Assembly: GCA_022577435.1 (NCBI GenBank)
Contig: JAKOON010000085.1
Coordinates: 67,001-131,000, forward strand
Direction: 5' to 3'
From: Embiotoca jacksoni
Taxonomy: Eukaryota; Chordata; Actinopteri; Embiotocidae
Length of the DNA: 64,000 nucleotides
Part shown: positions 21,016 to 33,040 of the stretch, piece by piece
Numbering within the stretch: position 1 is the stretch's first letter
Layout of the letters: each line of letters begins with the position of its first letter
The notes under the pieces: generated by a model
What the model was told of the DNA's origin: nothing
Databases searched by the model: none
The model's input: only the letters and a program-made list of their open reading frames with translations
Position numbers and translations under genes: made by a program

Positions 21016-23358
21016 TCTGACAGCCTTAATGCCTCCCAGCCTCTGAAGGATATCTGTAAGGCTTCACCGTGACTTTACTGGAGCTGACATTAACGTGGAT
21101 TACAAAGTTATCCTTCAAAGGTGAGATGAGAACACTGGACTCCTTTATATAGTTTATATAGCTTATATAGTTTATATAGCTTATATAGCTATATATATAT
21201 TATTTACTGGTTGAACTATATGTACTAATTTATTCCAAGTTATTCTGTATTCAGGCCTATTTCAAATTAATCTGTAATAAGTGGTATTGCTTCCACTGTA
21301 ATGTAAACATCACATGTCCAGGGAGGTGGTCCGACCCGCCTCGGGTGGTCTCAGGTATCTTTGTGTGCAGAAATACTCCATCGTTTCCTGTCCAGGGAGT
21401 TTGAAGTCTACCTGTCCTGCCTGATGCTGCTTTATCACCTTTAGTTTGCACGTATAGCACGTGATGCTAAGTTTCAGTGGACCCACCATCTGTCACTCAT
21501 CCTCCTGGATGCTGCCCCCCCCCCCCCCCCCCCGCCCACACACACTTTGTTGATCCCGAGAGGCTTGACCTCGATATGAAGCGTTGCTTTTTCACGTAGC
21601 TTCTGATAAAGTTTGACTAGAAATAGTGTTCATCATCTCGGACACACAATTTCTAATTGAACTTTATGAAGGATGGCAGGTTGCTCTTTGTCATGTTAAT
21701 TAGCATGTAGCACCAGTCCAGCTCAGCCCGGTGCTGTTCAACATACAGTTGGTGCACTGAACCGCACACGGCGGTTTTGAATGCGAATGGCTTTTGGCAT
21801 CTCAGGCGCTGTAAAGAAGAGATGAAGGGAAAAGCTCCGGCTGCCTCCGTTCCTACTCCAGTTCTTCCTGTTTGTACGTTGTTGTTCCTTGTAGGTATGT
21901 TAAATCCAGCTCACATGATTCCTACCGTTTTGTCTAGCAGTCTGTCCACAGGACTTTAAGCCCCTCGGTGGGCAGAGCGGCTCTAATTCCTCACAACTTG
22001 CCTCCTGCTGTTGTTTGATGCAGCATCAGACAACAGGGTTCTGGTTGATATCAGTCTACTGGACCTGCAACCATTAAACCATTAGTCCATCAACAGAACA
22101 CTTAACACCAACTCTGTTCATACATTTCTCATTTTGAGTCATTTTTTAAAATGAAAAACATGTTTAAGTTCTCTGATTCCAGCTTCTTATATGATATATG
22201 TTGAATGTATTGGTTCCTATAGTCCTCCATGATAATCAGCTGATTGTGTTTTGTTTGTGGACTATTGGTCAGAAGAAAACAGAACAAAATGTTTGGCTTT
22301 GGGAAACAACATTTTTCATTTTTTTGGTCACCTAAAGGTCAAACAGGTAATTGTGTATTTAAAAAAACAATCAACATGAATAGATGATGAAAATAATCCT
22401 CTTTTGCAGCCCTCCTGTGTATGCTGGCCCGGTAGTAGACGACCATCAGTACCAACCAGCTGATACGCTGTGTTTTCCCTTCTGCTGAGTCACTCAGCTG
22501 TTGCTGCAGCAGAGGATGCTGATTAAATCAACCCTACACGTCCTTTTAAACTCAACCAGTCTTCTGTTCTATCTGCAGTCTGTTAAGACGGGTTCTACAT
22601 TAGAACGAGAAATACTGAGACGACTTTAAAACCCAACAAATACAGACTGAACTCTCGTTGGACAGGAGTCCCACTTTTACATCACCTCCGATAAGGACGG
22701 CATGTTGCTGCGGTTTGATTATCAGAAGTATTATTAGAAAGAGTGAAGCACGGGTCAAAGATGAACCCATTACATTTTGGAGTGAATCTGAATCACAGGG
22801 TGGATCCATCAATTATTTTCCACTTCCAGTAACACTGAGATCTTAAAATCCACTAGATTTCAGTAAAAATGAATTGTGACAACACATTTTTAAAAATACG
22901 ATGACTCCATATCAGCGTCCATATTCACAGGGATCCAGAGATCTTTGCTGTCGGAGATCCTTGCTAGTTTACATCTTCTGATTTATTGAGAATAACTTGA
23001 GGGGAGGTGTTTGATGATGAAACCTTGATGCTGCCACTCAACTACAGCTGATGCAAATAAAGTTTTGTTTAGCTGCTCTCGGCGCCTTTAAATTATGGGA
23101 AATTTTAAAATCTAACATGTTAATTGATCCATAGATGTGAGCACATTTCAATAACTGACCCTGAAAATGTCATTGTGGAAGAGAGGGTTTAATCCGTTAT
23201 AATAGAGATCAGATGTCCTAAAACTGAAACCTAGCAGTCCACCGCCTAGTTTTGCTGATGGCTCTGAACTGTTTCCTTCATCTCCTTCCGTCTGTTCACA
23301 AACTGTCTCCTCCTGCCTCCTGCCTCCTCCTCCTCCTCTCACCAAACCCCGTCTGTAG
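21016..23358. other. 5' intron of ppfia1 or intergenic, nothing recognised
   Basis: The region holds a TATATAG-rich patch (21145-21200), a poly-C run (21515-21533) and otherwise unique-looking sequence. No exon can be supported. If the 5' exon ends at 20158 or 21120, this is the first intron. Confidence 0.45.
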
Positions 23359-23625
23359 ATGATGTGCGAGGTGATGCCCACCATCAGCGAGGCTGAAGGG
23401 CCCGGCGGAGGAGGTGGCGGCCGTCGGGGCTCCGGCTCCCCGCTGCAGTCCGACTCGGAGGGTCACTTTGAGTCTCTGATGGTGTCCATGCTGGAGGAGA
23501 GGGATCGTCTTCTGGAGACGCTGAGAGAGACTCAGGAGAATCTCGGCTTAACGCAGGGCAAGCTGCACGAAGTCAGCCATGAACGGGACTCGCTGCAGAG
23601 ACAGCTCAACACTGCTTTACCTCAG
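23359..23625 (+). CDS. ppfia1: ppfia1 coding exon 1: N-terminus
   Basis: It encodes MMCEVMPTISEAEG, a Gly/Arg/Ser-rich stretch, and then LMVSMLEERDRLLETLRETQ and QRQLNTALPQ. The exon begins exactly at the ATG after CTGTAG and ends CAG|GTGAGT, phase 0 (89 codons). This is the liprin-alpha N-terminus and start of the coiled coil. Confidence 0.92.
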
Positions 23626-26600
23626 GTGAGTGACAGACACCTTCCTCCTTAAAACGGAAAGAAATCCCAGCTGGGAAATCAGATGATATGATGATGACTG
23701 GACCGTCCTATAAAACACAGCTGTCATTATTTAGAGATGTTAATCTGATCGAGTCTGGCCCGGTGGCTCCAGAGATCTGGTTCTGGTTCTTGGAGGTGGT
23801 ACCAGAGTGTGGTCTGGTTCTGGTTCTGGGAGGTTGTACCAGAGTGTAGTCTGCTTCTGGTTCTGTTTCTGGGAGGTGGTACCAGAGTGTGGTCTGGTTC
23901 TGGTTCTGGGAGGTGGTACTGGTTCTGGGAGGTTGTACCAGAGTGTGGTCTGGTTCTGGGAGGTGGTTCTGGTTCTGGTTCTGGGAGGTGGTACCAGAGT
24001 GTGGTCTGATTCTGGTTCTGGGAGGTGGTACCAGTTCTGGGAGGTTGTACCAGAGTGTGTTCTGGTTCTGGGAGGTGGTTCTGGTTCTGGGAGGTTGTAC
24101 CAGAGTGTGGTCTGGTTCTGGGAGGTGGTACCAGAGTGTGGCCGGTATCCAGTGAACTTAAATACATGTAATGTAACATTATACTATACTATACAGTATA
24201 TATTTTATATATATAGTATATAGTATATTCTATACAAAATAAGTAGAAGGTTCCCTCAGCACTACTCTGATACATGAACATCCATCAGCTCCTTCCAGTA
24301 ATTCCTTTGAGCTGGTGCTGCTCTCTCTACTGGGTCCATGCTGGGAGGATGCTGGTGACCTCCTCCCTCCATCTGCTTGCTCTTTGTTATATTAATGACT
24401 CGTGTTTCTGCCCTCCGTGGTCTTAGATTCAAAACAAAAGGTTCAGGTTTCCAGGTTTTAATGATGCATAAGAGAAGTGAAGAGCGAGCTGCTCATCAGT
24501 GGAGCTGCAGTGCTGCTCGGACAGCGTCCATGTGTACAGTCAACATGCTGCAGTTAAATCAGGGAGGGCAGTGAGAGGCTTCACAGCTCAGCATATCATA
24601 GAAGACTCATGGAGACGGGGAAGTACCGCAGCATTTAGAAAACACAGCTGATTACATCCTGCTCTGTGATTGGATCTCTCCTCTCCTGAAACATCAGCTG
24701 GTATTGATGTTATTGAACACAAAGGTTGAGGCTCCACCTGCTTCACGGCATCATGTGTCGCTCTGTTTGTGTGCAACAGGAACACTGAACTTTCTCCTAC
24801 AGGCAGATAAACATGTTTCTAACTGGAGGCAGGTGACTTCAATCACATTTACATACTATGTCTAGTCATGTATGGAGCCTTGCTAAGCTTTCTGTAATCT
24901 GGAGAGATATGAACTCTGTAACCGTGGCGACAGAGAGCCATCTCAATCATTCACATCTTCAGCTTTTCAGCTTTGAAGGATAAAGTGTACACATTTTTTG
25001 AATTTTTTTTAATGAACATTAAAAAAAAAAAAAATGTATTCACAAGAAGTTCTCTGAAGACTTTTACCAAGTGGTGACTGGTTTGTTTTCAGACTTGAAG
25101 CCTGTAATACAGATGATCTATGACCAGAAATCTACTGTCTGTATTTCAGCGAGTATTCTGTATTCATTTACTCTTAATGTTGGTCTTTATCGAATTAATC
25201 AAACATTCTGTCACACTAAAACTACACGCTTCATACGTGTGCGTGCGCGCGTACATGATCTATAACCCTTTTGTTTCACTGTAATTACTGGTAAATTTAT
25301 TTTGTCTGTATTTTAAAACTTATTTTTGATCATTGAGTTTATTTGACAGTTGATAGTGTAGCCATGTGGCTGTTTCCATTGAGGCTAATTCCATTTATTT
25401 ATTGATTATATAAAAAATATCCTCTAAACTAGCTTAGTCATAAAGTCATTGACATTGACCTCCTCTCCACTATGGTGGAAGGGAGGTGCAGTGGTCAGTG
25501 TTGGTCTCCAGGCTGTGGAGGTGGAGGGGTGGTGGAGGGGTCAGTGTTGGTCTCCAGGCTGAGGAGGTGGAGGGCAGGTGGAGGGGAGGTGCAGTGGTCA
25601 GTGTTGGTCTCCAGGCTGAGGGCAGGTGGTGGAGGGGTCAGTGTTGGTCTCCAGGCTGAGGAGGTGGAGGGGTCAGTGTTGGTCTCCAGGCTGAGGAGGT
25701 GGAGGGGTCAGTGTTGGTCTCCAGGCTGAGGAGGTGGAGGGCAGGTGGAGGCGAGGTGCAGTGGTCAGTGTTGGTCTCCAGGCTGAGGGCAGGTGGAGGG
25801 GTGGTGGAGGGGTCAGTGTTGGTCTCCAGGCTGTGGAGGTGGAGGGGTCAGTGTTGGTCTCCAGGCTGAAGAGGTGGAGAGGAGGTGCAGCCTCCCTCCT
25901 GGTGAGAGAACCCTCTGACTGGAATGAACAAACATTCCAGAGCAGCTTCTCACACGTCAGCAGTGTTTTCCAGCTGCAGCGCTGCACATTTCTTCTGCTT
26001 TAGTTTCTGTGTTTCTGACGCTCGTTGACTCCGCCTCCAATCAGTTTGTTGACCCATCCGAGGTTCTGACCCGGTGGAGCCCGTTTCTCTGCTCCTGTCA
26101 GCCAGGGCTTCCAATAGATGTGCTGGCAGTGAATCCCAGCTGTATTCTACAGCTGCTGTGAACATGGTAGTTACACAACATAACTAGTAGCAGCTAGTTA
26201 CATGTTGGTGTTAGTGAACATGGTAGTTACACAACATAACTAGTAGCAGCTAGTTACATGTTGGTGTTAGTGAAGATGGTAGTTACACAACATAGCTAGT
26301 AGCAGTTAGTTACATGTTGGTGTTAGTGAAGGTTAGGTAGGTTAGGTTAGGTAGTTACTTTATTAATCCCCGAGGGGAAATGTTTTCGCTACAGCAGCAT
26401 ACAGAAGCAACAAGATAATAATAGAACAATAGAAAAGCAATAAAATAGCAGTAAAATAGCAGTAAAAATATAAAATGCACAGTATATACAGTTTATACAG
26501 TACAGTATATATCTATATATATTATATACAAACAACCAAGAAACACAGTCAACAGTATTATTTTGCCAGAGGTGAGTTATTGTACAGTCTAATTGCGGTC

Positions 26601-29600
26601 GGCAGGAATGATCTCCTGTATCTGTCCTTGTGACAGCGGAGCTGGAGGAGTCTTTTGGAGAAAGTGCTCCGCTGGTAGTTACACAACATAACTAGTAGTA
26701 GTTAGTTACATGTTGATGATAGTTCATTCGAGCTGCCCACCAGACAATCACTGTCCTCTCTCGAAGTAAACAAAAAGTTCATAAATGTTCCAAAACATAA
26801 AGTTGTTGGGACTGGATATCTTCCTCATTTATGAGTTATGTCGTTAGATTTAGTGCAAGTGAAATATGTGTTCATCTGGATAAACCAGGATTTATTTATC
26901 ATGTGGTTAACTTTTCTACAGAGTGATGCTGATGTTCTTAGGGTTATAGTTTTATATCTGATGAGGGCTACTGCCTTTGGATGATACATGATATAAGCAG
27001 TTTTGTTTTATCTGACTTATTAATTAAATAGAAGATTAAATGGGAGAGAATGACTCGACTCATATTTCATTTCTTTAACTGATAACTTCGGTAACTTTTA
27101 GGTAATTGGGAGATATAATGCCTGATCTGTAGATCGATGTGTTGGTGACGCTGCATGTTTTCCACCAGTCCAGCAGCCTGCTGTGGGTCACACCCTGTAA
27201 ACTGATGATGTCAGGCTCTAGAACCGGGTCTCCAACCAGGAGAACATGATCTCCGCTATAGATGGTGGAGCTCTCAAAGGAGTAAAGATTGTTCTAGAGC
27301 AGGGGTGTCAAACATACGGCCCGCGGGCCGGATCCGGCCCGCCAGGGGTCCAGCTCGACCCGCCGGATGACTTTGCTAAGTGTGAAAATTACAGAAAGAC
27401 ATAAATTGCATTTCTATGAGAATATGGAGGTTTATGAGTACAAACGTTTTGTTATTTTTTTTTTAATCGATCCAGTAATTGCTTCAAAAACAGCGTAAAT
27501 GCTACGTCTGCTCCGGAGGCAGCCGCGCTCGCTGCTCGCTTTGTGACGCGTTTGACGTCAAACGCGTCACAAAGCGAGGGAATCTGCAGAGGAGAGCCGG
27601 GGCAGATAAACAGTGGGCTGGTGTCTGAGTTTTTGGTCTTTATGTTTCTAGTTTATTGTAGAAAGACCTTAAAACAGGGTTTATCATACAAAAACCTTCA
27701 CCAATGATTTAAACAAAGAGAAATATTGTCGTTATGTCTGCGTTATTATGCTATGATTTTACTGGTCTGGCCCACTTGAGATCAAAGTGGGCAGTATGTG
27801 GCCCCTGAACTAAAATGAGTTTGACACCCCTGTTCTAGAGACTGCTGTTCAATAAGGTTCGTCGTTAGAGATTTTACTGGATGTTAAGAATATTAACAGC
27901 ACTGCTTTAAAAACCACGGGGGCTCTTCCTCTGGGTACCAGTGAGGGGATGAAACTCTTGAGGGCTGGTTTGAGTGACAGATCAGCTGACCTCTGTATCA
28001 CTCTCAGGACTCGGTGGCTGCTCATCTCGGTCAGACTCTTTTCTGTTCTGGTCCAACAGTGGAGGAATGAACTCACTGAAGTCACAGGCCAATGCACAGT
28101 GTAGGCTGAAAACCCTTCTAATACCAAATAGTCCTATTTACTGACATTTGCAGTCTGAAACATTTGTAGTGTTGCATTCAGCCTGCTTTGAGTTGTTTGT
28201 TTTGGATGGATGGGCATCTGCTGCATGTAGCTGTGGTTCTTGTGGAGTTTAAATGTACTTTCTGGAAGTTGATTTTGACAAAAGTGGATATCAAATGGAT
28301 GTGAATAACCGTAAAGACCCTCGAGTCCCACAACTTGATTAAAAAGATCTCTGGCCACAAGTTTGAAACTCAGGAAAGTCATAAAATGACGCTTATTTTA
28401 TTTTTCATCTCCAAGATAATGAGATAAACAGTAGGATCTCTTTATGAAATACTAAAATGCTGTGTTTGTTGTGTATTTGATCGATCCACTCAGCGCTTTG
28501 TCTGCAAATCTTTTTCATGTACCAACATAAAAGTCCTAGTAGGAAGTGGAGCCTTCTTGTGTAGATGAAAATGTCCTGTGTTCTGGTTTTAACTATTGTG
28601 TAAGACAATAAACTATTTCATCCAGCAAGAAACAAAAGAGGAAGAAAAAGAGCCTTCAGTTTTAGGGGTTATGATTTTTTTTTATTCCGAGGTTGGCAAA
28701 AAAATTGATTTACATTTATGTCAAAAGTCCAAATTGAGCCCTGTTGTTATGTAATCTAAAACAAAATCCTGGTTTAACGTGGCAGTTTGTTGTCGCTGAT
28801 ACTCTGCTTCTTATTTTGAAGGAGGCAATTGACCGCGGTGACCAAACTCTGTATTCTGGTCAGCGGCACAATGGCATGAATTGAGAGTGAACAGTGGTTA
28901 GACAGAGAGAGACAGAGGCTGACTTGTTCCACTCGGTGACATGAAAGTGACGGAGAGCAAGTGTCGCCTTCTGCCAAATGGGAGCTGAATTAGTATCTTA
29001 AAAAGAAGCAGACAGCAGAGGGGAGGGATGGCCGTGCTTCTCTGTTTAGTTTGGTCCAAAGGATCACTACGTTGTACCGTCAACATGTATATCAGACAAG
29101 ACTCACCAAACATCCTGTTCCTCAACTCTGTACAAACTGGTATAGTCCATAGACTCCCATTCAACTTCTCTCATCAAATCCAAAGTGAATAAAATGTGTC
29201 CATCAGTTATCTCGGTGTTGTTAGCTAAAGTCACTCCTTCTTATTAGTTTTCTGGAGGTCCATCTGAAAATAATCCCTCATTCATTAGAAAAGAAGATTC
29301 AAGAAGACCTGTTTTTGGGGGGGCGTGTCTGTTTGATTGACAGGCCTGCGGTGCAGTCAGGTTACAGCTATCGGTGGGCGGGACGTAGTATCGTCAGGTT
29401 TCCAATCAGATCGGTCCGATCCACCGCTGGCTCCTCCCCCAGCTCGTCCAAATATGGTCACTTCCTGCTCCAAACTGCTCCGAACTATCAAGATGGTGAC
29501 GGACAGAATCTGAACTGGAGGATTCATAATGTAAAAGACAGAACTTGTTTGTGATCTAAAACTACTCAAAGACTTTTACTTGTCTCTTAAATCACGTTAT

Positions 29601-32132
29601 TTTGCAATTACTCCTGTTTATAGGATTTATTGAAATATTCGAATTTCATGGCTGCAACATGCCAAACAACACAAATAAAGTAGGTGTTAATAACCATTTT
29701 TTTAAGAAGTGCATTTTGATTTTGCTCACTCATTTCTAAAAGCTGGACCTGGACCCACTACAGCACCTGGTGTCCACACCTGTCACGCATGTCTCATGAT
29801 GGTTGTCCAAACTGCAGGAAGCGCTTCTGCAAAGTTTTACCTTGGAAAATAGGCATCAGCTACATGTGTAAAAGGAGCTGGAAGATGATGACATGTGTTT
29901 GTAGAGCTGCTTTAGGACTCTGAGGGGTTAGCAGTTAGCAGTCACAATTCTATACCTCCATCTTCCGTCATCATGTTGGAGATAGTGAAAAGGTCTCAGA
30001 GAATTACCAGATCATGGGTTTGGTTTCTTTTTGTTACGCTGAATAGGAATTAAGAGACGCTGCCCCTTACAGATATACAAAGTTGTGGATCAGGTGAAAC
30101 TTCAGATGTTCACAGTTTTAAAGGTAAAAGCGTTAGAAGGACGTTGGTATTGATCAGAACTTCCATGTCTGCCCAACTGCAACTGAAAAAAGTATTTCCT
30201 GGAAAACAGACCTTTGTTCCATTTTATGAAACAGCTCCACAATGACAAGAATCTTTGAGTTCAGTTATGATCTTCTCTCTTAAAATCAGAACTGTGGTGG
30301 TGAAAATGATCCTTCGCTCAGCTCCTTGAGATTGAGCTCTTCTGTCTGCTTTCATTTGGGCAGCAAGCTAAGCAGCTCTCAATAAGAGCCATTGTGGCAT
30401 CTAATTAGTTTTTGACGGAGTCGTCCTGCAGGAGAACAGATGCCCTCTGCACAGTGTCAGATTTCAGCACACGCTGTAAGCTGTTAAGAGCGGCTGAAGT
30501 CATTATGTGGCAGGTAGGCCTAATGGTTCCAGTCTCCCATCCAAATGCAGCAGTCTGTCCATGGTGTTGTGGTGCATTGAAAAAGAGCTTATTCTCAAGC
30601 CTTTTCATCAATTGCCTTGCGGCGATAGAAAAATCTGCCAAGTGCGAACGTAGCAGGTCTGCTGCAGACATTTCCCTTTAAACTAATATTTGAACATGTT
30701 TTCTGACCTCCAGAAGCATAATTTCACTGAAGAGAATCACCACCACAGTTCAGAATGACACATGTCTGTCTGAAATCACACTTAAGTTCACACAGAAAGA
30801 GAGCGAGCTGGTTGGGAATCAGGGTGTTTGACTGGCGGATGTCGGTGTCATGCTGAGTTCTGCCCGCCCGCTGAGCATTGCATGCACCTCGTGAGATAGA
30901 CCTCTGCTGAATAATGCATCTATTCTAACTTCTGGAGATCTATGCAACAAATGGTTTTATCAGCACATACATTGGACTGCTTAGTGTTGACATACATTTC
31001 ATAATGACCTCAGCTGAAATATCAGGAGATACAAAACTCAGCAACAATCAGTTCTGCAAAATAACTTCCACTTCTAACCAGCATGTCACTCATCTCTCTG
31101 AGCTGCACCAGTTCGCCCTGCAGGCAGATGGATCAGGCCCGAGGCCCACGGCTGCATGTGTTCAAGTTTATAGTTCACATATTCAATCTGCATATTTAAA
31201 TTTGATGTACACTGTGTATTTGGGGATTACATTTTCATCTTAAATACATTGGGGACAAAAATAACAGTCATATTTAAGCGGGATGTCTCCACTCTGCTGT
31301 AGCTACAAGTTTCCAAGATAATACACCAACAGTAGTGTTTATTTCTGGGCTGTTTTTAGTAGGTTTATATTCATTTACAACCTTTTTATGTATCATACTG
31401 ACACAGTATAATCTATTAACCTGTTTAGAGAAGAGCCAGCTTCAGATTGTGGTTTCTTTAAAGAAGACTTTGCATGTAATATTAAAATATCTCGCTTTGC
31501 ATGTGCCCAGCCTGTGAAGATGGGGGGACACATAAATATCAGGTGGAGAGTGTTATTATCTGTGATCACACTGGGTTAGGTTTTGGATTTATTTTTGGTT
31601 TGATCACCTCCTAAAGTTGCTTCTCTGTGTCTTCACACTGAAACTATGAACTCCACTTCCACTGAATTCTAACTCCTGTTTCTCCTCTCCATGACTTTTA
31701 GTGTAGATGATTAATTAAAGAACATCCAGGAACAGAAGAGAGTCATAAATGGAGCAGAAATCTAAAGGTTGCTCTATGAGTGAAGCTCAGCATCTGCTCT
31801 GGAATGTAGGAAGTAAGCCACTCTGTAATTACCCCTGGGCCCACCTCCGATGGTCTCCGATGGCCTCTGATTGGCTGGTGGGGAGCGGAAACCTCAGCTG
31901 GAGCCAATAGGGAACTCCCTCTCACTTCTTTAGTGGAGCAGAATCTGTGCCAAGAGCTGTAAGAGCTGAGAGGCTGCAGTGGAGGGAATGGAGGATATTT
32001 GTGGTGATGACTGAAAGGAACGATCAAACCCCCCCACCCCCTCCCTTCAGCCTCAGCACTCAGCGTGCTGCAGGGCAAAACATCAGGATGGCACATTCTT
32101 TAGGGCTTCAACCATGCATGTAACTCTTAAGA

Positions 32133-32173
<41 letters not shown>

Positions 32174-32980
32174 TGGTGTTTCTTTTCTTCCACTTGAACA
32201 TCAAACCTCGTTGCTGTATGTTTCTACTCTACAATGTTTTAAAGTTGCTGTCCTCAAGTCTGTATTTAACTATTGCAGATTAATTTAACTAAGTCAGAGA
32301 GAATCTGATCAAATATCAGTGCTGATCTAATAAAAACAAACAGCTCAAACAGAGTTGTGGTAACTTGTGGACAGTCGTCTCCAGCTCCGTTGTTTTAGAT
32401 TCAAATATGACTGTAACCTTGTTGGCAGCTTCAAAGAGAGACAGGAACGTCTATTTACCTTCACAGGAACCACACAGAGGGCAGTGATGCTGCAGCTGAT
32501 TATACCGATATATCTTTACACCAGCAGTGAACAAACATGTTGATGATGAGCAACGTCAAAGTCTAATGATCCACCTGGATCAATAAACAGTAAACTGGTG
32601 GAGTTCAACTGTGTCCCACCAGTAGACAGCAGTAACTACTTCCTGTCTGACACTGATACTAAAGATGATGTCATGACCTGAGAGGGTTTGAAGTACTTGG
32701 ATGTAACTCCAGGAACATACATGAGATTTCTGCTGTGGATTTATAATTTAGTTTGTGGTTGATTTTAAAGTGTTGATCTTATCCTTGTCATCACGACCGT
32801 GTTTTTATGTAAAGCTCTAAAATCGGCTGACTAAGTGTCACATGATTGTGTGTCTGTCTGTTTGTGTTCCAGGAGTTTGCTGCTCTCACTAAAGAGGTGA
32901 ACGTGTGTCGGGAGCAGCTGCTGGAGAAAGAAGAGGAGATCTCAGAGCTGAAGGCTGAGAGGAACAACACACGGGTTGGT

Positions 32981-33040
<60 letters not shown>

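Larger units (their letters stand above)
23626..32872. other. ppfia1 intron 1 (9.2 kb)
   Basis: No alternative coding exon could be supported. The intron holds minisatellites at 23777-24140 and 25473-25885, a LINE fragment inside a tandem repeat (26160-26720), a hAT-like element (27300-27832), an R1 repeat (29150-29530) and a GT microsatellite (32136-32170). The stretches 24250-25440, 26740-27290, 27850-29140 and 29540-32130 appear unique and unrecognised. Confidence 0.6.

Noticed and set aside
20230..21072. 280-codon open frame
   Set aside because: It is a read-through of a 38-39 bp minisatellite; composition is Pro/Glu/Arg low complexity and no domain is present.
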